DNA of 46,533 bases, taken from NCBI GenBank assembly GCA_041946675.1, contig JBHGAU010000015.1, forward strand, positions 1-46,533, written 5' to 3'. Shown piece by piece: positions 27,211 through 36,341 of this stretch; position 1 is the stretch's first letter; every line of letters begins with the position of its first letter. A program made the position numbers and the translations under genes. Source of the stretch: CAWBKV01 sp041946675 (GTDB lineage Archaea; Halobacteriota; Methanosarcinia; Methanotrichales; Methanotrichaceae). The notes under the pieces are model-generated. The model did no database searches and was not told the origin of the DNA. It saw only the letters and a list, made by a program, of their open reading frames with translations.

Positions 27211-29126
27211 GTTTCAATGGAGCCACTTCTTTTCAGAAATGGAAATACTATGACCTCAACGTTTACGAGATCCAATAGCATAGTAGCGTTTCAATGGAGC
27301 CACTTCTTTTCAGAAATGGAAATCGATATGTTTCAACGGGAAAGAACGGATAGATTCATAAATGAATGTTTCAATGGAGCCACTTCTTTTCAGAAATGGA
27401 AATTTGTTGTTATGTCCGAAAATAATGTTGTTCTGCAAGGCGGGTTTCAATGGAGCCACTTCTTTTCAGAAATGGAAATACCCCCGCGAGTTTCTGTGAT
27501 AATATGTTAGATATCAAACCGTTTCAATGGAGCCACTTCTTTTCAGAAATGGAAATCCTTGGCTTCTCGAGCAGTGTCGGATATCCCTCATACTGTTTCA
27601 ATGGAGCCACTTCTTTTCAGAAATGGAAATATTGCATTCTTCTTTAGCCTTCTCTTCAGCATCATCTTGTTTCAATGGAGCCACTTCTTTTCAGAAATGG
27701 AAATAGGTGAGAAAATGGACAAGATCTTTAAAGCACTATGTTTCAATGGAGCCACTTCTTTTCAGAAATGGAAATATCATTGAATTGCTCATTAGCAACC
27801 TCTACTGGGTTATGTTGGCCGTTTCAATGGAGCCACTTCTTTTCAGAAATGGAAATCTTATGGAACGAAAGTAATCATAATTTTTCAATGGGGAGTTTCA
27901 ATGGAGCCACTTCTTTTCAGAAATGGAAATTCCGATAAGGACGACGCATACGCGATTGCCAATGCAGTGGTGTTTCAATGGAGCCACTTCTTTTCAGAAA
28001 TGGAAATCTTCTAGCTTTTTGGTAAGATAATTCTCGAATTGGTGTTTCAATGGAGCCACTTCTTTTCAGAAATGGAAATGGCCTACCCTCCGGATTGTCC
28101 TCCTCGGGTTCAGCCCGTTTCAATGGAGCCACTTCTTTTCAGAAATGGAAATTGGTCTACTTCTAATCTGTATCGGACTGGTTGGGTATCTTGCGTTTCA
28201 ATGGAGCCACTTCTTTTCAGAAATGGAAATGCTTGCTTTACAGGATTCTCCCGAATATGCAACAGACAGTTTCAATGGAGCCACTTCTTTTCAGAAATGG
28301 AAATGCAGCCGTATCTTGCCGTTCCTGAGTTTTTCGATCATATCGTTTCAATGGAGCCACTTCTTTTCAGAAATGGAAATGGATATCAGGATCAAGAGCA
28401 CTACAGGAATAGCTGCCGGTTTCAATGGAGCCACTTCTTTTCAGAAATGGAAATGCGCAAAGAAAGTAGTGTCAACGAGCGTACCTGCAAAATCCGTTTC
28501 GTTTCAATGGAGCCACTTCTTTTCAGAAATGGAAATACCATTTCAATTCTCTTGATGTAATGGTCATAGAAACGTTTCAATGGAGCCACTTCTTTTCAGA
28601 AATGGAAATTTCATATGGTTGTCGCCGCAATGTTCTGACATCAAAAAGTTTCAATGGAGCCACTTCTTTTCAGAAATGGAAATAGTCCAGCCAGGAGTAA
28701 GCTTCGCGGCCATATCTTCGTTTCAATGGAGCCACTTCTTTTCAGAAATGGAAATGTTCTTGTCCGGTGGTTTGATAGCACTTCCAAACCTGTGTTTCAA
28801 TGGAGCCACTTCTTTTCAGAAATGGAAATGCGGACAAGGCAGCTATCTCCGATACTGGGAATAAGCGCGTTTCAATGGAGCCACTTCTTTTCAGAAATGG
28901 AAATCCTTCGAAACAAAGATTGAGTTCGACATGGCAAAGAAGCGTTTCAATGGAGCCACTTCTTTTCAGAAATGGAAATGATAACAGTTAAACCACGAGG
29001 CAGTAAGCTTTAAAGCGTTTCAATGGAGCCACTTCTTTTCAGAAATGGAAATCCTTTATCCAATGTGAACTATGTGCCAACCGGCTCTACGTTTCAATGG
29101 AGCCACTTCTTTTCAGAAATGGAAAT
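27211..29126 (-). CRISPR. CRISPR block B: 26 repeats, 25 spacers (leader-proximal)
   Basis: Twenty-six copies of the same 36-bp repeat, all identical as read, with 35-46 bp spacers. The block ends at 29126, about 360 bp from cas2, so the newest spacers should be at the high-coordinate end. The spacer at 27857-27894 begins (in crRNA sense) with TCCCCATTGAAAA, a second copy of the repeat's tag region. Together with block A the locus has 47 repeats and 45 normal spacers. Confidence 0.98.
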
Positions 29127-29486
29127 AGCTGCCAATTTGGGCCTCTGCTAGTAATCGATTTTTTCTCGATTTTCGAGCATCGACCCTCTTGGGCTTAAAT
29201 AACATCTTAGATTTTATTACCCAAGGGCCGTTTTCAGCATGCTTTAGCTATTCGAGCATCCCCCAGGTTTTTGGCCATAAAATTGATGCTCGAAAAAGAT
29301 CTGAGATATAAATTTTTGCTTGCAAGACCAACAATATCCTTTACTTTTAGCCCAATCCATCCATCTGGTTCGAATGGCCTCGGCTTTAAGGCGTCCTATT
29401 ATCCAGAACCATGGCCTTGCAGGCTTAGCTCTTATTTCATCAGATATAATAGTTGCGATCAGATAGATCCAAAAACCTAAAAAAGA
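29127..29486 (-). promoter_or_regulatory. CRISPR leader between array and cas2
   Basis: No gene is evident in these 360 bp. The motif TTCGAGCATC occurs at 29172-29181 and 29251-29260 and inverted at 29285-29294. TTATTTAAG on the minus strand (about 29193-29202) is a TATA candidate that would start a transcript some 45 nt before the first repeat. A shorter inverted pair (CTTGGG near 29190, CCCAAG at 29220) also lies here. The position between the newest repeat and cas2 fits a leader with promoter and integration signals. Confidence 0.7.
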
Positions 29487-29786
29487 TCAGAAGATCAGGG
29501 CTTTATGCTCCTCCTTCTTGGGCTTTTTCCCGAGGAACTCAATCCTTTCATCTGCACGACCATCCATGGGTCCAAGGTCTATGACCATTATCCGGTCCTC
29601 TCTGTGATTTATGACTTTATTCAGGGCTGAAATCATTTCCTCCCTGCCCTTCTGATCGAGATCGCAGCGAAACATCGAATAATGAACAGGTCTGCCAAAG
29701 CCCATCATGGTCTTATGAACGCGCTGTAGCCTCTTCTGGTCCATTATAATATCATAGCTTACAACGTAGCTTTGAAGTCCGCTCAT
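29487..29786 (-). CDS. cas2: CRISPR-associated endoribonuclease-like Cas2
   Basis: The 99-residue protein is of normal Cas2 length and opens with a ferredoxin-like strand holding the conserved Asp (SYVVSYDIIMDQKRLQRVHK), then GFGRPVHYSMFRCDL and the IMVIDLGP strand. Cas2 dimerises and bridges two Cas1 dimers in spacer integration. It follows cas4-cas1 after 18 bp in the same direction, so all adaptation functions are made together. The C-terminus is lysine-rich. Confidence 0.95.
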   Translation of the reverse strand: MSGLQSYVVSYDIIMDQKRLQRVHKTMMGFGRPVHYSMFRCDLDQKGREEMISALNKVINHREDRIMVIDLGPMDGRADERIEFLGKKPKKEEHKALIF

Positions 29787-29804
29787 AATATCACTTTCAC
29801 TTTA

Positions 29805-31430
29805 TCACTTTGTCCAGAACGCCGGATATTCTCCGATCTCTTCAAATAGGACTCTTGCCAGCAGCCTGGCCTGAACCTCCAGAATACGACGGTAGCTGAT
29901 GCTGTATCCGAAGATTGGGTGTGTGACTTCAGTCTCTATTCTCCTCTCATATCTGGCCAGCACTTTGTGCTTGCCAGCGTAAGTCATAGTCACGCCTGCT
30001 TCGGTAATGATGAAATCCTTGATGGTCAGCTCTTTCTTATTAAATAGAGTGATTGCCGTGGAATCCGCTATCAGAGGCCGGAACTCTTCCATCAGGTCCA
30101 AAGCTAAACCGGGACGGCCGTACCTGGGCTTATGGTAGAAGCCCAGGTAGGGGTCGAAGCCTACCGCCAAAAGAGTAACAAAGGTTTCCTTTGCCAGAAT
30201 TCCATACAGATATGACAGGACTGCATTGACAGGGTCTTTTGGTGGCCTCCTGTTTCTGCCTTCAAATGTCAGCTCCGGACAATCGGTCTTGAGCAGGCTG
30301 CCAAAGCGTGAGAAATACGTCTCTGCAGCCGATCCCTCTATCCCCAGCAGGCTCTCGTTGCTCTCAGCAGCTTCTGCCTCCAAAGCCAGTCTAGCTAAAA
30401 GGTCAAGAGAAGCGGAATATTCTTCTGGACCATTCCTGCGAAGTATGGTCCTGCTGTTCTTGATCTTCCCTGAAACAAAGCTTTTGGAAAGCCGCAGAGA
30501 TTTACCGGAATCCCTCGCCCATTCAAACTGCTTTATTCTCAGCTCAACGTTTTTATTAGTATGACCTAAGCATATGCCCTCAAACCACCCACCATGGGTA
30601 AAATGAAGCACCGGAATTCCCATCTGCATCAGCTCTACAGTTGCAGGGGTGGAGATCTCTACGCCGCCATAGAGGCATACCTGGGAAATTTCTCTGATTC
30701 TAGCGTCGTTCACCTTGCCATCTCTGGATCGAATCTCAAGACGATCGCCTCGCTTATGTACCGTGCTTCCCTGACCAACCACATAAATCGGAACTTGGTC
30801 ATCCCTGGCAGGCAAGAGCATCCTAAGTTCATTTCCAGAGCAGGCGTTCCCCTCTCGAAGTAAGTTAACCTCATCCGGCAGGCATATTCCGCCAAAAGAG
30901 CATCGGTTACATTTTGGGCTGTCTTTGAGCGGCGGAGGCATTCTGCCATCTGTTGCCATCGACCTGATTTGGACGATTATCTCTTTGGTCCTCTGAACCA
31001 GAGCCTCATCGAACTTCACAGGCACAATCTTTTTGGACTTCCCAAAATAGATCATGCCTTCATCACAGAGAAAGCCGTTCTCTTTAAGGATCATGCCCTG
31101 GGCGCAGAGCTGGACCAAATCCGATTCATAAGCGCCTTCCGGTATGCCGGGAGCCTCGCCCTTTTTAAACTCCACAGGAACAATGCTTCTGCCTTCCTGC
31201 TCCATGAGATTCAGGCGACAAATCACGCCCAGCTTAGTGCCGGTGAGATAAGCCGGTCGAGTAGCGATGGGCTTTGATCTTTCTTCGGACGGTTTGTCAT
31301 CAGCGGTATCTTCGCACTCTACGAATTCGCCTTCGGTCCGTCTGATGTAACATTGCCTCGGACAATAGGCGAACTCACCGATCATGCTGGCAGGTATAAG
31401 CTCCGGCTTCTGGTTAGAACTTGCTTCCAT
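29805..31430 (-). CDS. cas4-cas1: Cas4-Cas1 fusion, spacer acquisition integrase
   Basis: A 541-residue fusion. The Cas4 part (about 1-190) has the cysteine pair in FAYCPRQCYIRR, the RecB-type VPVEFKKGEAPG strand, and the C-terminal iron-sulfur cysteines in CNRCSFGGIC. The Cas1 part (about 210-541) has a Glu helix (DPVNAVLSYLYGIL), FDPYLGFYHKPRYGRPGLAL with the catalytic His, and DLMEEFRPLIADS with the acidic residue. Such fusions are typical of type I-G (former I-U) systems. I chose ATG 31430 because AGGGAT precedes it and a TATATA box lies at 31466-31471; the frame runs 105 nt further up into a CRISPR-like repeat, which I regard as untranslated. Confidence 0.95.
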   Translation of the reverse strand: MEASSNQKPELIPASMIGEFAYCPRQCYIRRTEGEFVECEDTADDKPSEERSKPIATRPAYLTGTKLGVICRLNLMEQEGRSIVPVEFKKGEAPGIPEGAYESDLVQLCAQGMILKENGFLCDEGMIYFGKSKKIVPVKFDEALVQRTKEIIVQIRSMATDGRMPPPLKDSPKCNRCSFGGICLPDEVNLLREGNACSGNELRMLLPARDDQVPIYVVGQGSTVHKRGDRLEIRSRDGKVNDARIREISQVCLYGGVEISTPATVELMQMGIPVLHFTHGGWFEGICLGHTNKNVELRIKQFEWARDSGKSLRLSKSFVSGKIKNSRTILRRNGPEEYSASLDLLARLALEAEAAESNESLLGIEGSAAETYFSRFGSLLKTDCPELTFEGRNRRPPKDPVNAVLSYLYGILAKETFVTLLAVGFDPYLGFYHKPRYGRPGLALDLMEEFRPLIADSTAITLFNKKELTIKDFIITEAGVTMTYAGKHKVLARYERRIETEVTHPIFGYSISYRRILEVQARLLARVLFEEIGEYPAFWTK

Positions 31431-31519
31431 CAATATCCCTGAGATAGCGATAAACGCCAGAAAGGTATATAGATTCTTCAATGTAAGGAAAGGTATAACG
31501 ACCTGAGAACTGTATCCAC

Positions 31520-31555
31520 GTTTCAATGGGGCCACGGTCTTTCGGCCATGGAAAT
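31520..31555 (-). repeat. Solitary divergent CRISPR repeat upstream of cas4-cas1
   Basis: A 36-bp element with the array repeat's ends (GTTTCAATGG...ATGGAAAT) but a different stem: GGTC/GGCC in place of TTCT/AGAA, with the same TTTC loop and the CCAC/ATGG flanks. On the minus strand it ends in ATTGAAAC. There is no second repeat within 200 bp. Confidence 0.85.
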
Positions 31556-31712
31556 TATATTTAGTTTCGGTCCTCGATCAGACATATCGCTTAGGCTCAT
31601 GTACATCTGGCCTTGCCCATCCGTCTGGCCGGATGGCTCCTGGCCGATAAGGGGGAAAGTTGTCCAGATTCAAACTCAGCTATGATTATGATCTTAGTTC
31701 TCAGCATTTACA

Positions 31713-32375
31713 TTAGTCATGCTCAAAGTCACTTATTAGCAAGGCCTCTTGTGTGCCATTCACGCATTTATTATTCACATACTGGCGGCAAAATATATAT
31801 TGGCTATCAATCCGCTTCTCTTCAGCTACCAGAAATATGCCAACCGACATTGTCTTTGTCCCGCCAGTAATATCGATTGCAATATCCGCAGGTTTAAGCC
31901 CATTCTTTATCAGCCAATCAAAAATCAACTCAGTTTTAGTTCTAATTTCATGGATATTGCGTGGATCGACTTCTTCCAATTTATAGTGATCTGTATCAAA
32001 TCCTAGTTCCTTAGAGAGCTGACATGCCTTATCTCTCGTTTGATCGGAACAGATGAAACCAATGAAGCTCGGTTTTTGCTTATCCAATGAAATGCGAAGG
32101 GTATCGTCTTGTCCTCCAACAGTATATATTAATCCCTTGCGAGAATGCTGGAATGCAGTGTTCTCACCCCTCATTGGTGGTTGTCGCCTACGCTGTATTA
32201 CTAAGACGATATAGACCAGAGCCAATATAATTGCTTCTGCTATTAAGATCCCCAGCAATATTAACGGGTTGAAAGTAAAAATAGCATTGATTACCGCCTG
32301 AACAAAGACAATAGTTATCAGACCCTTAATCCATCCAATCTGGAGAAAGCCTGGAAGCTGGATCATTTTGCACAC
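31713..32375 (-). CDS. Membrane CARF protein, Cam1-like cOA effector
   Basis: A 220-residue protein. The N-terminus has two hydrophobic segments (about 16-34 and 37-60; LITIVFVQAVINAIFTF, LILLGILIAEAIILALVY) followed by a basic RRR. The rest is a Rossmann-like CARF domain with FIGFICSDQTRDKA, the DITGGTKTMSVG ligand motif (about residues 168-179) and SQYIFCRQYVN. Known Cam1 proteins pair membrane helices with a CARF domain, bind cyclic tetra-adenylate and disrupt the membrane; they have one helix, this one appears to have two. It is the last gene of the cmr operon, six bp after csx3. It is probably an abortive-response effector. Confidence 0.8.
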   Translation of the reverse strand: MCKMIQLPGFLQIGWIKGLITIVFVQAVINAIFTFNPLILLGILIAEAIILALVYIVLVIQRRRQPPMRGENTAFQHSRKGLIYTVGGQDDTLRISLDKQKPSFIGFICSDQTRDKACQLSKELGFDTDHYKLEEVDPRNIHEIRTKTELIFDWLIKNGLKPADIAIDITGGTKTMSVGIFLVAEEKRIDSQYIFCRQYVNNKCVNGTQEALLISDFEHD

Positions 32376-32381
32376 TCTATG

Positions 32382-32663
32382 TTAACTTTTGTTCTGATAT
32401 TGAAGGGTCATATCGATCACTTCTCCAACAGACCATTGAGAGCTATGACTGGCGACGACCACCGCACCAAGCTTTGGATCATAGAAGGCAATGGCAGCGG
32501 CAGACGAGCCGTGAAGAAGATGAAGTGCTATGCCGTAGCGCCATATGGGGGCTCGACCTTCGATGATTAAAAGAGAGCCACGTGGTATCTCGGGGAGCGG
32601 AGGCAGAGGCTCAGCTGGAGTGATGGGCTTAGAAGCTCCAATGGAATAAATGATTTGGTTCAA
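32382..32663 (-). CDS. csx3: Csx3/Crn3 ring nuclease
   Basis: A 93-residue protein with the Csx3 signature: GSLLIIEGRAPIWRYGIALH, then AIAFYDPKLGAVVVASHSSQ and VGEVIDMTL. Csx3 (Crn3) hydrolyses cyclic tetra-adenylate and so switches type III signalling off. The TTG start overlaps the stop of the upstream nuclease gene (ATTGA) and GGAGG lies seven bases before it. The gene sits between two effector genes of the signal it should destroy. Confidence 0.92.
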   Translation of the reverse strand: MNQIIYSIGASKPITPAEPLPPLPEIPRGSLLIIEGRAPIWRYGIALHLLHGSSAAAIAFYDPKLGAVVVASHSSQWSVGEVIDMTLQYQNKS

Positions 32664-33904
32664 TGGGATGCCTCCAATTTCATGCCAAATGCATTAGCCA
32701 CCTCGGAGGATAATCGAGGATCATTTGAGAGATATAAGTCTGCTATCTCTTTGATCTTCCAGCCGGGGATAATACTGCATCCGTAGATCTTCGACCTCCT
32801 AAGGAGTTTTTCTTTTATGCCTCTCCTATGTGGATCTTTAACATTATCCGATGTTGTGGCCAGGTAGGTCTCCACTCGCAAAGCTTTAGGCCCGGATTTA
32901 ACCGCCTCAATCTTATAGAGCACATCATTAGCCTCCGGGTCGTGTCTTTGCCCTCCTGTCTTGCATTCCACTATGCAGAGCGATTGATCTCGCATGAACG
33001 AAACATCTAGATCATTATTTTCACCTGGACCGTTCAATCCAGCATTCACTCCAAGATGAAGGTCCCAGATAATGCCCTTATCCACAAAAGGTAGTAGCTG
33101 GCTCCAAACAAAAACTTCGAGCCATTTTCCTGTAAGGAATTCGGCTGCGTTCTTTTCCAATCTGCCTATAAATTTCGACCCTACAGTGGATAAACCAAAC
33201 TGAGCAGCAATCTTGTTTCTTAGGTAATCGTTATCCAGATAAACACAATCTTCTTCGGATAGGAGTAATCCGTTCTTTTCCCAATCATCATCATCCAGCT
33301 TGATTTTGGCTTCTTTAAAATCTTGAAGCCTCGCAAGAAAACTTCTTAGATCCTCATCCTCGTTATTCTTCGCCAACAGAGAGGCCAGATCTTTATATAA
33401 CCATGCCCTCTCTTCTGATTCTTTCAATCCAGCAACGTTCAGAAGATCAAATCCGTAGCCTGCAAGGAACTCGGCAGTGCTGATCTTATGACTAAGAGCG
33501 ACAGATGGTCCGCCCAAAAGATCTGTGGCATGGGATTGGTTGCCCTCTGCTATGTAAAGCGTCCTCAAGCCCTTTTCTTTGGAGAACTCATAGGCACCTA
33601 TGCTCATGGGCTTGGTCCCGCCTGTTAGATTTATAATCCATTCCTCATTACTATACTTTCTGAATAAATTTTGAAGTTTGAAGCGAATAACCTCTGCAAA
33701 TTGTTCCTCACCTTTAGCAAGATCAATGATATCGCGTTTCGACTTATAATCCATTCCGCCGACAGCCAGCGCCTTCAAGAGCTGTGATTCTTTACCCTTC
33801 ATACCGGATGTAACCACAAAAATTAATCGATCGGGCTTAATAGTCCGGATCGCGAGAAGGTTGGGCACATGCTGGCTGCTGATGAGGCAAACCATGATTC
33901 TCAT
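32660..33904 (-). CDS. Card1/Can2-like CARF nuclease
   Basis: A 414-residue soluble protein. The N-terminal CARF domain (about 1-160) has the INLTGGTKPMSIG ligand motif. A linker and winged-helix-like part (about 165-250) leads to a C-terminal PD-(D/E)xK nuclease: the Glu of GKWLEVFVWSQL, the Asp of ENNDLDVSFMRD and the E-x-K of LCIVECKTGGQ. This is the architecture of Card1/Can2, which on binding cyclic tetra-adenylate cut nucleic acid in the cell. The start overlaps the cmr6 stop by four bases (ATGA), so it is part of the cmr operon. Confidence 0.9.
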   Translation of the reverse strand: MRIMVCLISSQHVPNLLAIRTIKPDRLIFVVTSGMKGKESQLLKALAVGGMDYKSKRDIIDLAKGEEQFAEVIRFKLQNLFRKYSNEEWIINLTGGTKPMSIGAYEFSKEKGLRTLYIAEGNQSHATDLLGGPSVALSHKISTAEFLAGYGFDLLNVAGLKESEERAWLYKDLASLLAKNNEDEDLRSFLARLQDFKEAKIKLDDDDWEKNGLLLSEEDCVYLDNDYLRNKIAAQFGLSTVGSKFIGRLEKNAAEFLTGKWLEVFVWSQLLPFVDKGIIWDLHLGVNAGLNGPGENNDLDVSFMRDQSLCIVECKTGGQRHDPEANDVLYKIEAVKSGPKALRVETYLATTSDNVKDPHRRGIKEKLLRRSKIYGCSIIPGWKIKEIADLYLSNDPRLSSEVANAFGMKLEASH

Positions 33905-35067
33905 CTTCTACCTCTCTTGCCCTTATTCCTGAGGTAATCATCTTTTGATCCTGGAACTGCAAAGGCATAACCTTCGTTCATCACTCCTGCAATCTCCAGG
34001 CGAGTCTTTTTCCCGATTTCCAAAGAAGGAGCGTTTCCGAACTGGATGAATCCTCCAAAACCATCATCAGCTCTGAAATAAGGCTTTCCCCGCTTCACGT
34101 TAGGGTCCGCTTCCCTGGTGACCGATACCACATCTCCCTTTTTATGCATTGGTCTGCGAATCATGGATTCGGCAATATTTGGTTCAGCAACCTTTGTAGC
34201 TTCTTGCGCTCTAGGCATGGCCTTGGTAGCAGTCATCGGTTTTAACTCACCAGTAGATCTTGTTAGTCGTCCATATCCTGCGTTCGTCTTGCCGCCGATG
34301 CCCCATTCTTCTAGTGCCTCAGCAAGCAGATTAAAAGCTAGATTTGCCCATTTCTGCCCGTTCTCTCCAGGAACATCACAGGAAACGGCTATGTGGAAAG
34401 ATCCTACGATTGAGAGAAATGTTACTGGATTTGGATCATCGAAATCTGTTGGCGGCGTAGTTCCGAACTCATCTGAGTAGTATTCTCCATGATGCGGCGT
34501 CATCACATCATTCTGCAAAGAATCCACCAGTGTATTAGGAGTTATCCAAGCATCGTGAAAGATTATATGTCCGGAGTCCTCAGTAGTGCCAAAAAGGGCT
34601 TTGTGATATTCTCCACCAGATATACCTTCCATCCATCTTTTGAAGCCCTGACCCCGATCATCTTCACAGATACCCCATACTTGATCACAGTAGTGGGAAG
34701 CCAGTCCTTTCAGGGCGGTTCCCGGAATTAGAGGTGTTCCGTAGGTATGATGGAGGGTTAGGCCCGTCTCAAGGACATTCTCTCCGCCAAGTCCGATTAC
34801 CATTCGTCCCATTGTTCTAAATAGGCCATCTGATTTGGGCTTTGGAAGACAAGCTATCTGCCGATCATATGAAGACTTATAAACATCTGCTAACTGGACC
34901 AGCGATTGGCGCATCTCTTCAAAAAGCTCTTTGCGTGCATCCGGATGATTCTTCTTATCCTTAACCGCTATTTTTAGATATCTATCCCTAAGAAGACCGG
35001 CATTTGAACCTGGAGGATGCTCCCAGCCCCACCAGCTTGCAATGGCAGCTCTGCATGAATCCGCCAT
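33901..35067 (-). CDS. cmr6: Type III-B Cmr6 with C-terminal extension
   Basis: A RAMP-fold Cas7-like backbone subunit. Conserved parts are TMGRMVIGLGGENVLETGLT, HHTYGTPLIPGTALKGLASH, the IIFHDAWITP strand and the glycine-rich GIGGKTNAGYGRL loop. After about residue 280 comes a linker and about 75 residues (KGDVVSVTREADPNVKRGKP, YFRADDGFGGFIQFG) that look like a small OB/S1-like barrel, not part of the minimal family. I prefer ATG 35067 because GGAGTGAG lies five bases before it; a GTG two codons earlier is possible. Confidence 0.92.
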   Translation of the reverse strand: MADSCRAAIASWWGWEHPPGSNAGLLRDRYLKIAVKDKKNHPDARKELFEEMRQSLVQLADVYKSSYDRQIACLPKPKSDGLFRTMGRMVIGLGGENVLETGLTLHHTYGTPLIPGTALKGLASHYCDQVWGICEDDRGQGFKRWMEGISGGEYHKALFGTTEDSGHIIFHDAWITPNTLVDSLQNDVMTPHHGEYYSDEFGTTPPTDFDDPNPVTFLSIVGSFHIAVSCDVPGENGQKWANLAFNLLAEALEEWGIGGKTNAGYGRLTRSTGELKPMTATKAMPRAQEATKVAEPNIAESMIRRPMHKKGDVVSVTREADPNVKRGKPYFRADDGFGGFIQFGNAPSLEIGKKTRLEIAGVMNEGYAFAVPGSKDDYLRNKGKRGRR

Positions 35068-35073
35068 AATCAC

Positions 35074-35415
35074 TCACTCCAAAAGAGCTTCAGAGTAGCG
35101 TTTGAGCCAGGTTGCAGACTCGATGGCCTCATAGGTCAACCGTTGGTACTCCATCAATTCTGAGTTTCTGCTGAGTGCCCCGAGATCGCCTTCTTCGTTC
35201 ATAACCTGTGCTAGATGAACCATGTAATCTTCTCCAGTGGAACCTTCTTTTGCAGCAACAAAAGCGAGAGACTGGGCCAAACCGCAAGATTGTACCAATG
35301 CGGGAAACCTCTTAGCAAGCTGACTATAGTCCTTATCTCCTTTTTTCCTAGAAGAAATACATTCGTAAGCTGTTTGTGCCCTCTTTTGCTGCCTTGTTTG
35401 GGTTTTTTTGGCCAT
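35074..35415 (-). CDS. cmr5: Type III-B Cmr5 (small subunit, Cas11)
   Basis: The 113-residue, all-helical small subunit of the Cmr complex. The start TRQQKRAQTAYECI and the end LMEYQRLTYEAIESATWLKR are characteristic of Cmr5. Several copies normally line the target RNA along the Cmr4 filament. It lies four bp after cmr4 and six bp before cmr6. Confidence 0.95.
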   Translation of the reverse strand: MAKKTQTRQQKRAQTAYECISSRKKGDKDYSQLAKRFPALVQSCGLAQSLAFVAAKEGSTGEDYMVHLAQVMNEEGDLGALSRNSELMEYQRLTYEAIESATWLKRYSEALLE

Positions 35416-35419
35416 AGTT

Positions 35420-36328
35420 CTAGCTCCTTGTGAACGAGAATTTTACCCTGCCTTTTCCTACAGTTGCCTTTCCTCCGATCTGCACATCCAACTTATCGTT
35501 TATGCAGTATGTTTCCAGTATCTTATCTTTGGTTATACCCTTATCATGCCCGTTATCACCATAGACTCTATCACACCAGGCAATTCCCGCAAGCACAGCT
35601 TCCGCAGGAAGTGTTTCCTCGTACCAGAGGGCCCCTTGGGCAACGATTTTAGTTTCATCCTCTATCCTGACATGAGCTGTCACTTCAGTGCCGGTTTTCG
35701 ACAGGAAATTGAAAGAATCATCGAATAGTACTGCAAATCTTTCCTCAAAGATGCTTCTCCATCGGGTTTCGTTGGTTATATCCTTTGGGAAAATGGCTGC
35801 GCCAAGCAATTCAGCCCATTTTTTTGTATTTTCATCTGGCTTGGCATCGAAATCCAGATCTTCAAAGTAGACTTTTCCTTTACCAGCGATCTTCGACTCT
35901 TCTACAACCATGGCCTCGTTTTTTTCAGGGCTTGGAACCGCTGGAGGTTTATATCCTACAGCTTCAAGAACTCTTTTAAGCCTTTCTAGAACTAGCGGAC
36001 TGGTTACATAGGCAAATGTCCCATAAAGACTTCTGATCGGCATACAGACGATATGAGCATCGGTGAGGATTAGGGAACCTGCATTTGAAGAATCATCTAC
36101 TACCTGCTTTCCAAAGGCGATATCTATATTTTTTGGATTTTTTTGATCACTGTTTCCATTCTGATAGAAGTGATCTCTAAGCACGCCCTTTACTGCAGAT
36201 CCGGGAACCAGCGGCCAATCCGTAACCTTCTCCCGCATGATGGGCATATCTATGAATCCGACTCCCTTTCCCGCTCCAACGTGCAAAGGCGTAATCGCCT
36301 GCATCCAGTACACCCTAGTGTTTTTCAT
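35420..36328 (-). CDS. cmr4: Type III-B Cmr4 (Cas7 backbone, target RNA cleavage)
   Basis: A 302-residue Cas7-family protein that forms the helical backbone on the crRNA and cuts target RNA at 6-nt steps. Conserved parts are YWMQAITPLHVGAGKGVGFI, WPLVPGSAVKGVLRDHF, AFGKQVVDDSSNAGSLILTD (the acidic catalytic loop) and the C-terminal IGGKATVGKGRVKFSF. The ATG follows the strong ribosome site GGAGGTG. Confidence 0.95.
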   Translation of the reverse strand: MKNTRVYWMQAITPLHVGAGKGVGFIDMPIMREKVTDWPLVPGSAVKGVLRDHFYQNGNSDQKNPKNIDIAFGKQVVDDSSNAGSLILTDAHIVCMPIRSLYGTFAYVTSPLVLERLKRVLEAVGYKPPAVPSPEKNEAMVVEESKIAGKGKVYFEDLDFDAKPDENTKKWAELLGAAIFPKDITNETRWRSIFEERFAVLFDDSFNFLSKTGTEVTAHVRIEDETKIVAQGALWYEETLPAEAVLAGIAWCDRVYGDNGHDKGITKDKILETYCINDKLDVQIGGKATVGKGRVKFSFTRS

Positions 36329-36341
36329 AACCTGACACCTC

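Noticed and set aside
25137..28991. Many overlapping plus-strand frames with MEPLLFRNGN, FQWSHFFSEMEI or FNGATSFQKWK repeats
   Set aside because: They are translations of the 36-bp CRISPR repeat in its three frames; no ribosome sites and no protein logic.
31431..31535. N-terminal extension of Cas4-Cas1 with a hydrophobic stretch
   Set aside because: Its only start is a GTG inside the solitary repeat. A TATA box and a ribosome site lie downstream, right before ATG 31430, where the Cas4 fold begins.
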